Source: Lachnospiraceae bacterium
GTDB lineage: Bacteria > Bacillota > Clostridia > Lachnospirales > Lachnospiraceae
Direction of reading: 5' to 3'
DNA: 48,392 bases
Assembly (NCBI GenBank): GCA_024680815.1
Contig: JAILBQ010000110.1
Span: 1 to 48,392, forward strand
The notes under the pieces are model-generated. The model saw only the letters and a list, made by a program, of their open reading frames with translations. It searched no databases and had not been told where the DNA came from. How positions within the stretch are numbered: the stretch's first letter is position 1; each line of letters begins with the position of its first letter. Shown in pieces: positions 16,478 to 24,662 of this stretch. A program made the translations under genes and the position numbers.

Positions 16478-17554
16478 ATGAAAAAAATAGTGTTGACCGG
16501 CGGCGGAACGGCGGGGCACTGCGTTCCGAATCTGGCCCTCCTGCCGACTCTTAAGGCCGCTGGTTTTGATATTTCCTATATCGGCTCCTATAAGGGGATA
16601 GAGCGCTCTCTGGCCGAGGGCGCAGGGCTTGTGTATTACGGGGTTTCCTCCGGAAAGCTGCGCCGATATATGGATATAAAAAATTTTACCGATCCTTTCC
16701 GCGTGATAAAGGGGTATGCGGAGGCGGTGGGTATTTTAAAAAAGCTTTCGCCGGATGTTGTATTTTCAAAGGGAGGCTTTGTGGCGGTACCTGTGGTTCG
16801 TGCCGCAAAACATTTAAAAATTCCGGTAATCTGCCATGAGTCCGATATGACCCCGGGACTGGCTAACCGTCTGTCTTTCGGTGCCGCGAAAAAAATCTGC
16901 TGTTCCTTCAGGGAGACGCTGGAACAGCTTCCTGCGGAAAAGGGAGTGTTTACGGGTTCTCCGGTGCGATCGGAGCTGTTTGAGGGAAACAGAGAGCGGG
17001 CGTTAAAGTTCAGCGGCCTTACGGACGACGGCCGTCCCTTTGTCCTGATTGTCGGAGGAAGCCTGGGGGCCGCCCACGTTAACGAGGCTGTAAGACATGC
17101 CCTGCCGGGACTCCTTACGCATTACCAGGTGGTACATCTTTGCGGCAGGGGAAAGGTGGATCCTACACTGAATCAGAAGGACGGCTATGTTCAGTATGAT
17201 TATATTGACAGGGAAATGGCTGATCTTCTGGCCCTGGCGGATGTGGTTATTTCCAGGGCGGGCTCCAACGCCATTTTTGAGCTCCTGGCGTTGAAGAAAC
17301 CGAATATTCTGGTGCCTCTGCCGGCCGGAGCATCAAGGGGAGACCAGATTCTGAATGCCCGTTCCTTTGCCGCGAGAGGCTATTCTTTTGTTCTCCAGGA
17401 TGAAGATTTAAGCGACGAGACGCTTTTGTCCGCTCTGAAAGCAGTGCTGGACGATAAGGATATATATATTGACGCAATGAAGAAAAGTCCCGAGGCAGAT
17501 GCCGTCAGTACGATCTGCGGGCTGATAGAGGCGGTTTCTTCGGGAAAAAACTGA
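16478..17554 (+). CDS. murG: MurG glycosyltransferase
   Basis: A 358-residue UDP-GlcNAc:undecaprenyl-PP-MurNAc-pentapeptide transferase, which makes lipid II on the cytoplasmic face of the membrane for peptidoglycan synthesis. GGGTAGH (8-14) is the first G-loop, FSKGGFVAVPV carries the second, HESDMTPGLANR follows, and the C-terminal donor site appears as ISRAGSNAIFELLAL. Length is normal. It stands alone rather than in a division/cell wall cluster. The start is the ATG after CGGGAT, a weak ribosome binding site. The HIT gene begins 22 bases downstream, so the two may be co-transcribed. Confidence 0.96.
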   Translation: MKKIVLTGGGTAGHCVPNLALLPTLKAAGFDISYIGSYKGIERSLAEGAGLVYYGVSSGKLRRYMDIKNFTDPFRVIKGYAEAVGILKKLSPDVVFSKGGFVAVPVVRAAKHLKIPVICHESDMTPGLANRLSFGAAKKICCSFRETLEQLPAEKGVFTGSPVRSELFEGNRERALKFSGLTDDGRPFVLIVGGSLGAAHVNEAVRHALPGLLTHYQVVHLCGRGKVDPTLNQKDGYVQYDYIDREMADLLALADVVISRAGSNAIFELLALKKPNILVPLPAGASRGDQILNARSFAARGYSFVLQDEDLSDETLLSALKAVLDDKDIYIDAMKKSPEADAVSTICGLIEAVSSGKN

Positions 17555-17575
17555 GAAAAAATATGGAGGAATATT

Positions 17576-17983
17576 ATGAAAGACGACTGTATTTTCTGCA
17601 AGCTTGCAAACGGGATTATTCCCACAAACACGGTATATGAGGATGAGGAGTTCAGGGTCATCATGGACGCCGCTCCGGCAACCAGGGGTCACAGCCTGAT
17701 TCTTCCGAAGGAGCATTATGCGGACATTTATGAACTGCCGGAGGAGACGGCGGGAAAGGTTTTCATCCTCGGGAAAAAACTCGCCGCCCACCTTAGAGAC
17801 ACACTGGGAGCGGATGGTTTTAATATTGTTCAGAACAACGGGGAAACCGCCGGCCAGACGGTGTTTCATTTCCATCTTCACCTGATTCCGCGTTTTAAGG
17901 ACGACGCTCAGAGGATCGGCTGGAAACCGGGAAGTCCTTCCGAAGAAGAGCAGAAGGAAATCCTCAAGAAGATACAAATTTAG
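17576..17983 (+). CDS. HIT family nucleotide-binding hydrolase
   Basis: A 135-residue HIT protein of the Hint/protein-kinase-C-interacting type, a small cytosolic nucleotide phosphoramidase. The histidine triad is HFHLHLIPR (H98, H100, H102), and the N-terminal zinc-site cysteines C5 and C8 (DCIFCKL) with H47 are present, as in Gram-positive HIT proteins. Length is normal. The physiological substrate is not predictable. Its stop codon overlaps by four bases the stop of the convergent flavodoxin-SCP2 gene (TTAG), leaving no space for a terminator. Confidence 0.93.
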   Translation: MKDDCIFCKLANGIIPTNTVYEDEEFRVIMDAAPATRGHSLILPKEHYADIYELPEETAGKVFILGKKLAAHLRDTLGADGFNIVQNNGETAGQTVFHFHLHLIPRFKDDAQRIGWKPGSPSEEEQKEILKKIQI

Positions 17984-18981
17984 TTTTCTCCTCCGAAAGG
18001 AAAGGCAGTATCCAAAGCCAAAAGCATCTTCAGATCGCCGCGGATCTGAAGCTCTCCCGCCATAAAGGCCCGCTGGAAGGTTTTCCGTCCGTTCATTATC
18101 TCGTTCAGCTTTTCACTGGAGATTTTGCAGAAGAGGGTAGGATTCTCGATTTCCCTGTATTCCACGGAAAGTCCGGCGGGGGATATTTCCAGCGCAAGAG
18201 GCTTTGGAAGTTTTTTGATTTTAAACTGATAGGTGGCTGAAAGGTTTTCCTGGCTCCGGAAAGCCCTTTTAAAACCGGAGATAATCATGTCTTCCTCAGA
18301 GGCGCCGTTGTTTTCCATCAGAGTCCTGAAGTGGCTTGCCAGCTCCCGGATATCTTCCTTCTGTGTCTGGACATAGTTTTCATCCGAGGCATATTTGGAG
18401 AGCTGCTCCGTTTCCTGGGGTGTGAGGGGCATGGGATCCGCGGCTGCCGCAACCTTTTTCACCGCCTGTGAACTTGCCGGAAGGGTAACCCGTTTCTGGG
18501 AAATGGTTCTGTATATATTTTCGGCCGCGTGTTCCACTACGGCCATGTAATCCTTGTTAAGCTCAAAGGTCACCGTGTCCTCGATATATCCGCAGAGTCC
18601 CTCAAGAGGCTTTCCGCCCAGCAGGTCCCAGGCTGACTGAAGCTTGAGGCGGGCTTCGCGCTCACCGTATGCGGTTGACATAACAACAGGACACATGTAG
18701 ATTTCCGCTATCTTTTCCTTGTTTCCATAGAGCCAGCAGGCATCGAGAAATTCTACCATATAACCGCTTAAACCCAGCCATTCTACCGTGGAGGCAAGGA
18801 TCACTCCGTCGGTATCGTTAAGGGTGCCCGGCAGGGAGGTTATGGTTCGCTTTTCCTCATAGAGATTGTAGCGCTTCACATCCACCCGGAGTTCTTCAAG
18901 CACCTCCTGCATCCTTTTGAGAACCGTCAGGGTCGGATCCCCCATTATTCCCCGTCCGCCGTAATAAATATTGATTTTCAT
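17980..18981 (-). CDS. Flavodoxin-fold reductase fused to an SCP2-like domain
   Basis: A 333-residue two-part protein. Residues 1-~165 look like an NADPH-dependent FMN reductase/flavodoxin fold: KINIYYGGRG, strand DGVILASTVEWLGLSGYMVEFLDA and PVVMSTAYG. After an Ala/Pro/Gln linker, residues ~225-328 resemble a sterol carrier protein 2 lipid-binding domain, ending with the typical MNGRKTFQRAFMAGELQIRG. The combination suggests an electron-transfer or reductase module that handles a hydrophobic ligand, but no substrate can be named. AAGGAG precedes the ATG. It follows the rhomboid gene after 17 bases on the same strand, suggesting an operon. Domain identities are from pattern and not from a search. 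Confidence 0.75.
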   Translation of the reverse strand: MKINIYYGGRGIMGDPTLTVLKRMQEVLEELRVDVKRYNLYEEKRTITSLPGTLNDTDGVILASTVEWLGLSGYMVEFLDACWLYGNKEKIAEIYMCPVVMSTAYGEREARLKLQSAWDLLGGKPLEGLCGYIEDTVTFELNKDYMAVVEHAAENIYRTISQKRVTLPASSQAVKKVAAAADPMPLTPQETEQLSKYASDENYVQTQKEDIRELASHFRTLMENNGASEEDMIISGFKRAFRSQENLSATYQFKIKKLPKPLALEISPAGLSVEYREIENPTLFCKISSEKLNEIMNGRKTFQRAFMAGELQIRGDLKMLLALDTAFPFGGEN

Positions 18982-18998
18982 GAATACTCCTTAACGCA

Positions 18999-20030
18999 TC
19001 ACACGCGTTCATCAAACTTTTTATGCCTGGGCCGGTACAGAATGGCCGACAGGAAAAGCCCCGCCAGCAATCCGCCGACATGCGCCGCGTTTCCCGCTCC
19101 GCCTGCGGTTAAACCCATAAAAAGAGCGTAGGACACCGCAAGTACAAGCAGAGGAAGAACCAGTCTTTTCTGGAACCGGTGGTTTTTTATCAGAATCATG
19201 AACATGGTGCCGATGATGCCGAAAATAGCTCCGCTGGCACCGGCAGCCACGGAGTTGGAACCCGAGAACAGCTGGACGAAAAGCATGGCTATTCCCGAAA
19301 AAATGCCGCTGACAAAATAGATAATCAGAAACCGTCCTTTTCCAAGAGTGTTTTCCACCATGCTGCCGACAAAATAGAGAATGAACATGTTTTCCAAAAG
19401 ATGCAGAAAACCGAAATGCATGAACATGCAGGTGAAAAGACGGTATAATTCGAAATCCGTGAGAATATAGGAAGAATAAAGAGCTCCATGGCGGGCCATG
19501 TATGCTGCGTTCTTTGTGTCTCCGAAGGCGGAGAGAGCAGCAAAGACGATAACATTTAAAAGGATCAGCGCCAGAGTGGCTTCACTGTTTTTTCTGAAGG
19601 GAAGACGCCGGGTGGCTTCCGCCGCGGTGCGTTCCATTTCCTCGGCTGCCTGAAGACACATCTCCTCCAGAGGTTTCCGGAGGCAGTCGAAGTCCATGAC
19701 GGAATCTTCGTATACAATGAGTCTCATGCTCCGGGCATCCATAATCCAGGTAGCGGGATCCGCGGCGCAGACAGGGCGGGCCGAGGCCGTGTTCAGTGTC
19801 AGAAGAATTGTCAGCTGTTCTATATCGGTGTAGCCTTTTTCTGCAAATGCCCGGCGAAGCTCTTCCCGGAAGGCAATGGACTCAGATGGGCGGACATAGG
19901 CCTGGATAAGGTCGAGAACCTGTATTATCCGGCTCGTTCTGCCTTCCGTGCGGAAATAGAAGCTGACCGCCGGAGAGGAGGTTTCTCTTTTTACATATCC
20001 CCGGGATTGAAGGAGTTCGGAAAGACCCAT
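18999..20030 (-). CDS. Rhomboid intramembrane serine protease
   Basis: A 343-residue rhomboid protease. The catalytic Ser is S266 in AAGASGAIFG, the general-base His is H317 in NAAHVGGLLAG, and HLLENMF (H210, N214) supplies the HxxxN oxyanion-hole motif in TM2. At least six membrane helices lie between ~150 and 333. The first ~145 residues form a soluble domain (SPAVSFYFRTEGRTSRIIQV ... WIMDARSMRLIVYED) not needed for catalysis and of unknown role. The ATG sits at 20030 after AAAGGTATCAGGA. The substrate is unknown; the downstream neighbour is the flavodoxin-SCP2 gene. Confidence 0.92.
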   Translation of the reverse strand: MGLSELLQSRGYVKRETSSPAVSFYFRTEGRTSRIIQVLDLIQAYVRPSESIAFREELRRAFAEKGYTDIEQLTILLTLNTASARPVCAADPATWIMDARSMRLIVYEDSVMDFDCLRKPLEEMCLQAAEEMERTAAEATRRLPFRKNSEATLALILLNVIVFAALSAFGDTKNAAYMARHGALYSSYILTDFELYRLFTCMFMHFGFLHLLENMFILYFVGSMVENTLGKGRFLIIYFVSGIFSGIAMLFVQLFSGSNSVAAGASGAIFGIIGTMFMILIKNHRFQKRLVLPLLVLAVSYALFMGLTAGGAGNAAHVGGLLAGLFLSAILYRPRHKKFDERV

Positions 20031-20168
20031 TCCTGATACCTTTCTAAAAAAGATTTACCCGAACATTGTACTATTTTAAGGCTGTTATTGCAACGTCGGA
20101 CTATGTGACGGAACGACTCCGGCCGCGGCCTTTCGAAGCTGGGAAAAATATGGTAAAATACAACTGAT

Positions 20169-20214
20169 CAGCACCCCGTGAAATGTGAAGTATCCCGAGG
20201 TGCAGGGGGTGCTG
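20169..20214 (+). promoter_or_regulatory. Long stem in the pgi leader
   Basis: CAGCACCCC (20169-20177) pairs perfectly with GGGGTGCTG (20206-20214) across a 28-base loop, about 60 bases before pgi. A TAAAAT box (20154-20159) just upstream would place the stem at the very start of the mRNA. No T-run follows. The rest of the 244-base gap (20031-20274) shows no gene; it should also hold the rhomboid promoter on the minus strand, which I could not pin down. Confidence 0.4.
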
Positions 20215-20274
20215 GTTATTACGGTAAAAATCAAAAACACGTGCCGGAAATCGGGAAAAAAGGAGAGGATTGCT

Positions 20275-21621
20275 ATGGCAAAAGTGACATATGATTATTC
20301 CAAGGCGGCTCCCTTTATCCGTGAGGATGAAGTGAAAAACATGGAAGGGCCGGTAACAGCGGCGAAAGAGCTGCTGCTCTCGGGAAAGGGCGCGGGGAGC
20401 GACTTTCTGGGATGGGTAGATCTTCCGGTGAATTACGACAAAGAAGAATTTGCCCGGATCAAAAAAGCGGCGGAGAAGATCCGCTCGGACAGCGAAGTGC
20501 TTCTGGTAATAGGCATCGGAGGTTCGTACCTGGGAGCGCGGGCGGCCATTGATTTTCTGAGACATAATTTTTATAATGCCGTTTCGAAAGAGCTTCGGGG
20601 CGGTCCGGAAATCTATTTCCTCGGAAATAACATTTCTTCCTCTTATATGTCCGATCTCATGGACGTTATCGGAGAACGGGATTTTTCGATCAACATGATA
20701 TCCAAATCGGGAACCACCACGGAGCCCGGGATTGCGTTCCGTATTTTCCGGGATCGCCTGGAGGAAAAGTACGGTAAGGAAGAAGCGGCAAAGCGGATAT
20801 ATGCCACAACCGATAAAAAGAGAGGTGCGCTTAAAACCCTGGCGGACGCTGAAGGCTATGAAGAATTTGTGATTCCCGACAATGTGGGCGGGCGTTTTTC
20901 CGTGCTGACGGCGGTGGGCCTTCTGCCTATTGCGGTCTCGGGCGCGGACATCGACGCGTTGATGGCCGGCGCAGCAAAGGGCAGGGAATATGCTGTAAAT
21001 AACGCTTTTGCAGATAATGATGCCATGAAATACGCGGCGATCCGCAATATTCTTTCCCGGAAGGGCAAGGAGGTGGAGATCGTCGTCAACTACGAGCCGA
21101 GCCTGCATTATCTCTCAGAATGGTGGAAGCAGCTTTACGGCGAATCCGAGGGAAAGGATCAGAAGGGTATTTTCCCGGCGGCCGTGGATTTTACCACCGA
21201 CCTTCATTCCATGGGACAGTTCATTCAGGACGGAGCAAGGATACTTTTTGAAACCGTAATTGAAATTGAAAAGGTTAAAATAGAGCTTACCATGAAAAAG
21301 GCGGAATCCGATCTGGACGGACTGGACTATCTGGCGGGGAAAACAGTGGACTTCGCAAATAAGTGCGCAATGAACGGCACAATCCTGGCCCATACCGACG
21401 GGAACGTGCCCAATACCATGATTCATGTTCCGGAGCAGACAGAGCAGTATCTGGGAGAGCTTTTCTATTTCTTTGAGTTCGCCTGCGGTTTAAGCGGATA
21501 TATGCTGGGAGTCAATCCTTTCGACCAGCCCGGGGTCGAGAGCTATAAGAAAAACATGTTCGCCCTTCTCGGAAAGCCCGGATTTGAGGGAGAGACCGAA
21601 GCTCTCCGGGCCAGACTTTGA
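20275..21621 (+). CDS. pgi: Glucose-6-phosphate isomerase
   Basis: A 448-residue phosphoglucose isomerase interconverting glucose-6-phosphate and fructose-6-phosphate, of the length usual for Gram-positive enzymes. Visible motifs are [12 protein letters not shown] (80-91), the phosphate-binding SKSGTTTEP (143-151), the [14 protein letters not shown] signature and [12 protein letters not shown] near the C-terminus. I chose the ATG at 20275 because AAGGAGAGG precedes it and [14 protein letters not shown] is the familiar beginning; the frame remains open upstream to 20185 through the leader stem, which is not protein-like. Its stop overlaps the TTG start of the next gene. Confidence 0.96.
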   Translation: MAKVTYDYSKAAPFIREDEVKNMEGPVTAAKELLLSGKGAGSDFLGWVDLPVNYDKEEFARIKKAAEKIRSDSEVLLVIGIGGSYLGARAAIDFLRHNFYNAVSKELRGGPEIYFLGNNISSSYMSDLMDVIGERDFSINMISKSGTTTEPGIAFRIFRDRLEEKYGKEEAAKRIYATTDKKRGALKTLADAEGYEEFVIPDNVGGRFSVLTAVGLLPIAVSGADIDALMAGAAKGREYAVNNAFADNDAMKYAAIRNILSRKGKEVEIVVNYEPSLHYLSEWWKQLYGESEGKDQKGIFPAAVDFTTDLHSMGQFIQDGARILFETVIEIEKVKIELTMKKAESDLDGLDYLAGKTVDFANKCAMNGTILAHTDGNVPNTMIHVPEQTEQYLGELFYFFEFACGLSGYMLGVNPFDQPGVESYKKNMFALLGKPGFEGETEALRARL

Positions 21622-22577
21622 ACATCGGAATCCAGGCGCTGGGGTCGCTACGGGTCGTTGATCCCGCCCGGAAGCCTGAGGAAACGGAAAAACAGCTGCG
21701 TGCCGACTATACGGCCATTAAAGAAGCGGGCTTTGACGCAATTGATTTCGGGCTTGAGTGTTTTCTGGACAGCCGGTCCCTTTCAGACAGGTCTGTTCCC
21801 TGCTTTTTTGACCGCCCCATGGAGGAGCTGGAGGAATATTTTCTGCCCTACCGGGAGCTTTGCGCCGAAAGCGGGCTGGAGATTTCCCAGACCCATGCCC
21901 CCTTTGAAAAATGTGTAGAAGAGGGGGAACGCCGGGAGCATTATTTCGGGGTTATCGAAAAGGCCATACGTCTGACGGGATTTCTGAAGGTTCCCTATTG
22001 CGTTGTGCATCCGATAATAATGCGCCGTCTTTACGGGCCGGAAAAAGAATGGAAAGATAACACGGCCATGTTTAAGAGGCTTGTTCCCGTTGCGAAGGAA
22101 AGCGGTGTCATGATCTGCCTCGAAAACATGTTTGACCGCAATCCCAGGGATGTGGACGAAACCGTATGCTCCGGAGCCGATGAGGCAGTGCGCTATCTGG
22201 ATGAATTAAACGATTTTGCCGGGGAGGAGCGCTTCGGCTTCTGCTTTGACCTGGGTCACGCGGCTCTTATGCGGCGAAGCCCGAGAGACTATATCAAAGC
22301 TCTGGGAGGACGGCTTAAGATACTGCATCTTCACGACAACGACGGAACCCATGATTTTCACGCTCTGCCGTTCACTTTTGTGGCTGCGTGGGGCGGACCG
22401 TATGTCATTAACTGGGATGGACTTATTGAGGGGCTTTCCTCGGTGGGCTATGACGGAACCCTGTCCTTTGAGGCGGGGCCGGGGATTCTGGCTTTGCCGG
22501 AGCCTTTAAAACAGGCCGGGCGGGTCTTTACCGCCGAGTGTGGGAAATATATAATTAAACAACTCAGGGAAGTATAA
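21618..22577 (+). CDS. Sugar phosphate isomerase/epimerase-like TIM barrel
   Basis: A 319-residue protein of the xylose isomerase-like TIM-barrel superfamily (AP_endonuc_2). Features are the strand-end motifs THAPF, VVHPIIM, CLENMF with a likely metal-binding Glu, FCFDLGHA with Asp/His, and [13 protein letters not shown] with paired His residues, all placed as in enzymes that bind a divalent metal and isomerise sugars or inositol derivatives. The specific substrate is unknown. It has a TTG start overlapping the pgi stop by four bases (TTGA) and no strong ribosome binding site, so translation probably depends on ribosomes terminating on pgi. Confidence 0.82.
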   Translation: MNIGIQALGSLRVVDPARKPEETEKQLRADYTAIKEAGFDAIDFGLECFLDSRSLSDRSVPCFFDRPMEELEEYFLPYRELCAESGLEISQTHAPFEKCVEEGERREHYFGVIEKAIRLTGFLKVPYCVVHPIIMRRLYGPEKEWKDNTAMFKRLVPVAKESGVMICLENMFDRNPRDVDETVCSGADEAVRYLDELNDFAGEERFGFCFDLGHAALMRRSPRDYIKALGGRLKILHLHDNDGTHDFHALPFTFVAAWGGPYVINWDGLIEGLSSVGYDGTLSFEAGPGILALPEPLKQAGRVFTAECGKYIIKQLREV

Positions 22578-22612
22578 GAAATATTTCAGGCTATGCTGGA
22601 GGATGGAGACTA

Positions 22613-23911
22613 ATGGGAATACTGATTAAGGACGCGATGGCGATTCTTCCGGAAGGAGATCGGGATGAAGCCGGGCGTCACAGCATATATATAGAAGGAA
22701 AAGATATCGTCGGGATCGACAGTGAGCCGGAGGGCTTCAAGGCGGATAAGGTGATTGACGGGCGGGACAGGCTGGTAATACCCGGTCTTGTGAACACCCA
22801 CACCCACACCTATATGTCGGTTTTCAGAAATGTGGCGGATGATTTAAGCTTCATGGACTGGCTGTTTAAGACCATTGATCCTCTTGAGGCCAGGCTTACA
22901 CCGGAGGACGCCTACTGGGGCTCCTGCCTCGGGCAGATAGAGCTTATTAAATCCGGCACCACAACCTTTAATGACCAGCAGATGCACATTCATCAGACCA
23001 CGAGGGCGGTGAAGGATTCCGGCATGCGCGCGGTGATCTGCCGGGGACTGGTGGGAGACAAATATGACAGGGAGGATTACCGCCTTAAGGAAGCGCTGGA
23101 GGAAATGGAGGACGGAAAGGACTGTGACCGGCTTCATTTCATGCTGGGACCCCACGCCCCCTATACCTGCGGCCCCGAATATCTGAAAATGTGCGCGGAT
23201 GTGGCAAAGGAGAAGGGAGTGGGGATTCATATCCACCTTTCGGAGAGTGAAGCCGAAATTGAGAACATGCGCAAAGACCACGACTGCACTCCGATAGAAT
23301 ACGCGTTAAAAGCCGGGGTTTTTGATGTGCGTACCGTGGCGGCCCACTGCGTACAGGTTACTGACGGAGATATTGATATATTAAAGAAGCATGGGGTCAG
23401 CGTGGTAACGAACCCGGCTTCAAATATGAAGCTCGGCAACGGCTTCGCCCCGATCCCGAAGCTTATGGATGCGGGCGTGAACATCTGCCTCGGAACCGAC
23501 GGAGCCGCGTCCAACAATACCCAGAACATGCTCAGGGAGATGAATCTCCTGGGGCTTATCCATAAGGGCAACCACAGAAACCCCGAGTGTGTCAGTGCCA
23601 GGGAAATCTTCAGAATGGCTACAATTAACGGAGCGAAGGCTCTGGGGCTGGAAAATGAGATCGGCTCCCTGGAGACCGGAAAAAGGGCCGATCTGGTAAT
23701 ATTAAGGCTGGATGTGCCTTCCATGATGCCCTGTAATAACCTGATTGCCTCGCTTGTCTATTCCGCCAACGGCTCAGAGCCCGATACTGTTATAATAAAC
23801 GGGAAAATAGTGATGGAAAACCGGGAAATTACTACCCTTAATGAGGCTGAAGCATATGAAAAAATCAGGAAAATCATGGAGAAACTCGGTCTCGACAGGA
23901 AAAAATATTAA
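22613..23911 (+). CDS. Amidohydrolase, MTA/SAH deaminase-like
   Basis: A 432-residue metal-dependent amidohydrolase of the 5'-methylthioadenosine/S-adenosylhomocysteine deaminase group. The metal ligands are H63 and H65 (NTHTHT), H208 in HIHLSES, H245 in VAAHCVQV and D296 in GTDGAASNN; H181 sits in GPHAPYT. It would deaminate SAH to S-inosylhomocysteine and MTA to methylthioinosine. Preference between the two cannot be read from sequence, and other TrzN/AtzA-like deaminases share the fold. The nearby sahH gene supports an SAH role. GGAGGATGGAGACTA precedes the ATG. Confidence 0.82.
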   Translation: MGILIKDAMAILPEGDRDEAGRHSIYIEGKDIVGIDSEPEGFKADKVIDGRDRLVIPGLVNTHTHTYMSVFRNVADDLSFMDWLFKTIDPLEARLTPEDAYWGSCLGQIELIKSGTTTFNDQQMHIHQTTRAVKDSGMRAVICRGLVGDKYDREDYRLKEALEEMEDGKDCDRLHFMLGPHAPYTCGPEYLKMCADVAKEKGVGIHIHLSESEAEIENMRKDHDCTPIEYALKAGVFDVRTVAAHCVQVTDGDIDILKKHGVSVVTNPASNMKLGNGFAPIPKLMDAGVNICLGTDGAASNNTQNMLREMNLLGLIHKGNHRNPECVSAREIFRMATINGAKALGLENEIGSLETGKRADLVILRLDVPSMMPCNNLIASLVYSANGSEPDTVIINGKIVMENREITTLNEAEAYEKIRKIMEKLGLDRKKY

Positions 23912-23940
23912 AGTTTTCTTAATGTTTTTGAAAAAAGGCA

Positions 23941-23969
23941 TTGAAATTGGCGATTGACAATGCTAAAAT
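23941..23969 (+). promoter_or_regulatory. Sigma-A-like promoter before the repeat protein
   Basis: TTGAAA (23941-23946), a 17-base spacer and TAAAAT (23964-23969) lie 59 bases ahead of the secreted repeat protein. An overlapping TTGACA (23954-23959) has a poorer partner. The leader is AT-rich and ends with GGAGGGAG nine bases before the ATG. The gene thus seems to have its own transcription start separate from the deaminase operon. Confidence 0.6.
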
Positions 23970-24028
23970 GTAGCAGGTATTAGAAATCTTTTATTTTTAA
24001 AATCTTTTTTACGGAGGGAGATTTTGTT

Positions 24029-24592
24029 ATGAAGAAGTTAGCGGCGTTATTAGTATGCATTGCTCTTACAGTCGTTTCCGTAGTACCGGCGTTTGCAGGC
24101 CCGCAGGAGGAGATTGCGGCGGCTATCGCGGCACAGGAAAAGCGTACGGCTGATTTCCTTGCATACCAGCAGAACCTCACGGACTTCTATCGTGCACAGC
24201 TCGCAAAGGGCGAGGCTGAGCAGGCAGCGCGGCTCGCAAGCTATCAGGCATATCAGGCGAACCTTGCATCATTCTATGCAGAGCAGCTTGCCAAGGCAGA
24301 TGCACAGAGAGGTCAGCTTGCAGCATTCCATGCAAGTCAGCTCGCAAAGGGTGAGGCGGAGCAGGCAGCGAGACTTGCCAGCTATCATGCATATCAGGCA
24401 AACCTTGCAGCGTTCCAGGCTGGACAGATTGCAAAGGGCGAAGCTGAGAGAGCAGCTGGTATGGCTCGTTACGAGGCTTATCAGAATGCCTACAACGCAA
24501 GACGCGCTCAGATCCTTGCTCAGGAAGCAGCAAATAAGGCCATCAGGGCTGAGCTTCAGAAGCAGATCAATGCTTATCTTGCAATGTTCTAA
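24029..24592 (+). CDS. Secreted Ala-rich helical-repeat protein
   Basis: A 187-residue protein I do not recognise. A clear Sec signal peptide (MKKLAALLVCIALTVVSVVP, probable cleavage after AFA at 23) is followed by an almost wholly helical, Ala/Gln/Lys-rich body with no cysteine after the signal. Repeats are regular: 29 residues (39-67), 29 (68-96), 18 (97-114), 29 (115-143) and a decayed 29 (144-172), sharing the core LAKGEAEQAA and AYQANLA. Periods of 18 and 29 equal sums of 7- and 11-residue steps, as in coiled coils with hendecads. It has its own promoter and a strong terminator, so abundant expression is plausible. Codons favour GCA and CTT more than neighbouring genes. An envelope, scaffold or binding role is possible; none is proven. 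Confidence 0.85.
   Translation: MKKLAALLVCIALTVVSVVPAFAGPQEEIAAAIAAQEKRTADFLAYQQNLTDFYRAQLAKGEAEQAARLASYQAYQANLASFYAEQLAKADAQRGQLAAFHASQLAKGEAEQAARLASYHAYQANLAAFQAGQIAKGEAERAAGMARYEAYQNAYNARRAQILAQEAANKAIRAELQKQINAYLAMF
24039..24550 (+). repeat. Degenerate in-gene tandem repeats (87- and 54-base units)
   Basis: The coding repeats are also visible as DNA. The block starting CTCGCAAAGGGCGAGGCTGA at 24200 recurs at 24341 (141 bases later, that is 87+54) and in weaker form at 24428 (87 later). Third-position differences between copies show they are not very recent duplications. Confidence 0.7.
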
Positions 24593-24610
24593 TCCCGAAA
24601 ACAAGGATGC

Positions 24611-24643
24611 GGGGGGCTGCAAGTGTGCAGCCCCCCGTCTTTT
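24611..24643 (+). terminator. Strong intrinsic terminator
   Basis: GGGGGGCTGCA (24611-24621) pairs perfectly with TGCAGCCCCCC (24626-24636) around a 4-base loop, followed by GTCTTTT. This is the only textbook intrinsic terminator I see in the window. It follows the repeat-protein gene by 18 bases and lies only 19 bases before the sahH start. Confidence 0.9.
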
Positions 24644-24662
24644 AATATGAAAAGGAGAACCT

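Noticed and set aside
20101-21108. 335-codon open frame on the minus strand
   Set aside because: It lies antisense to pgi, which has all its family motifs. The translation is rich in Arg, His and Cys without any domain, as expected of a shadow frame in a GC-biased gene.
24093-24650. Alternative plus-strand frame over the repeat protein
   Set aside because: It reads the same repeats in another frame, is Arg/Ser-rich, has no binding site and runs through the terminator; the chosen frame has a signal peptide and strong ribosome binding site.
24595-24662. SAH riboswitch before ahcY
   Set aside because: The gap holds only a simple long hairpin with a T-run and the ribosome binding site. It is too short for the SAH aptamer and fits a terminator.
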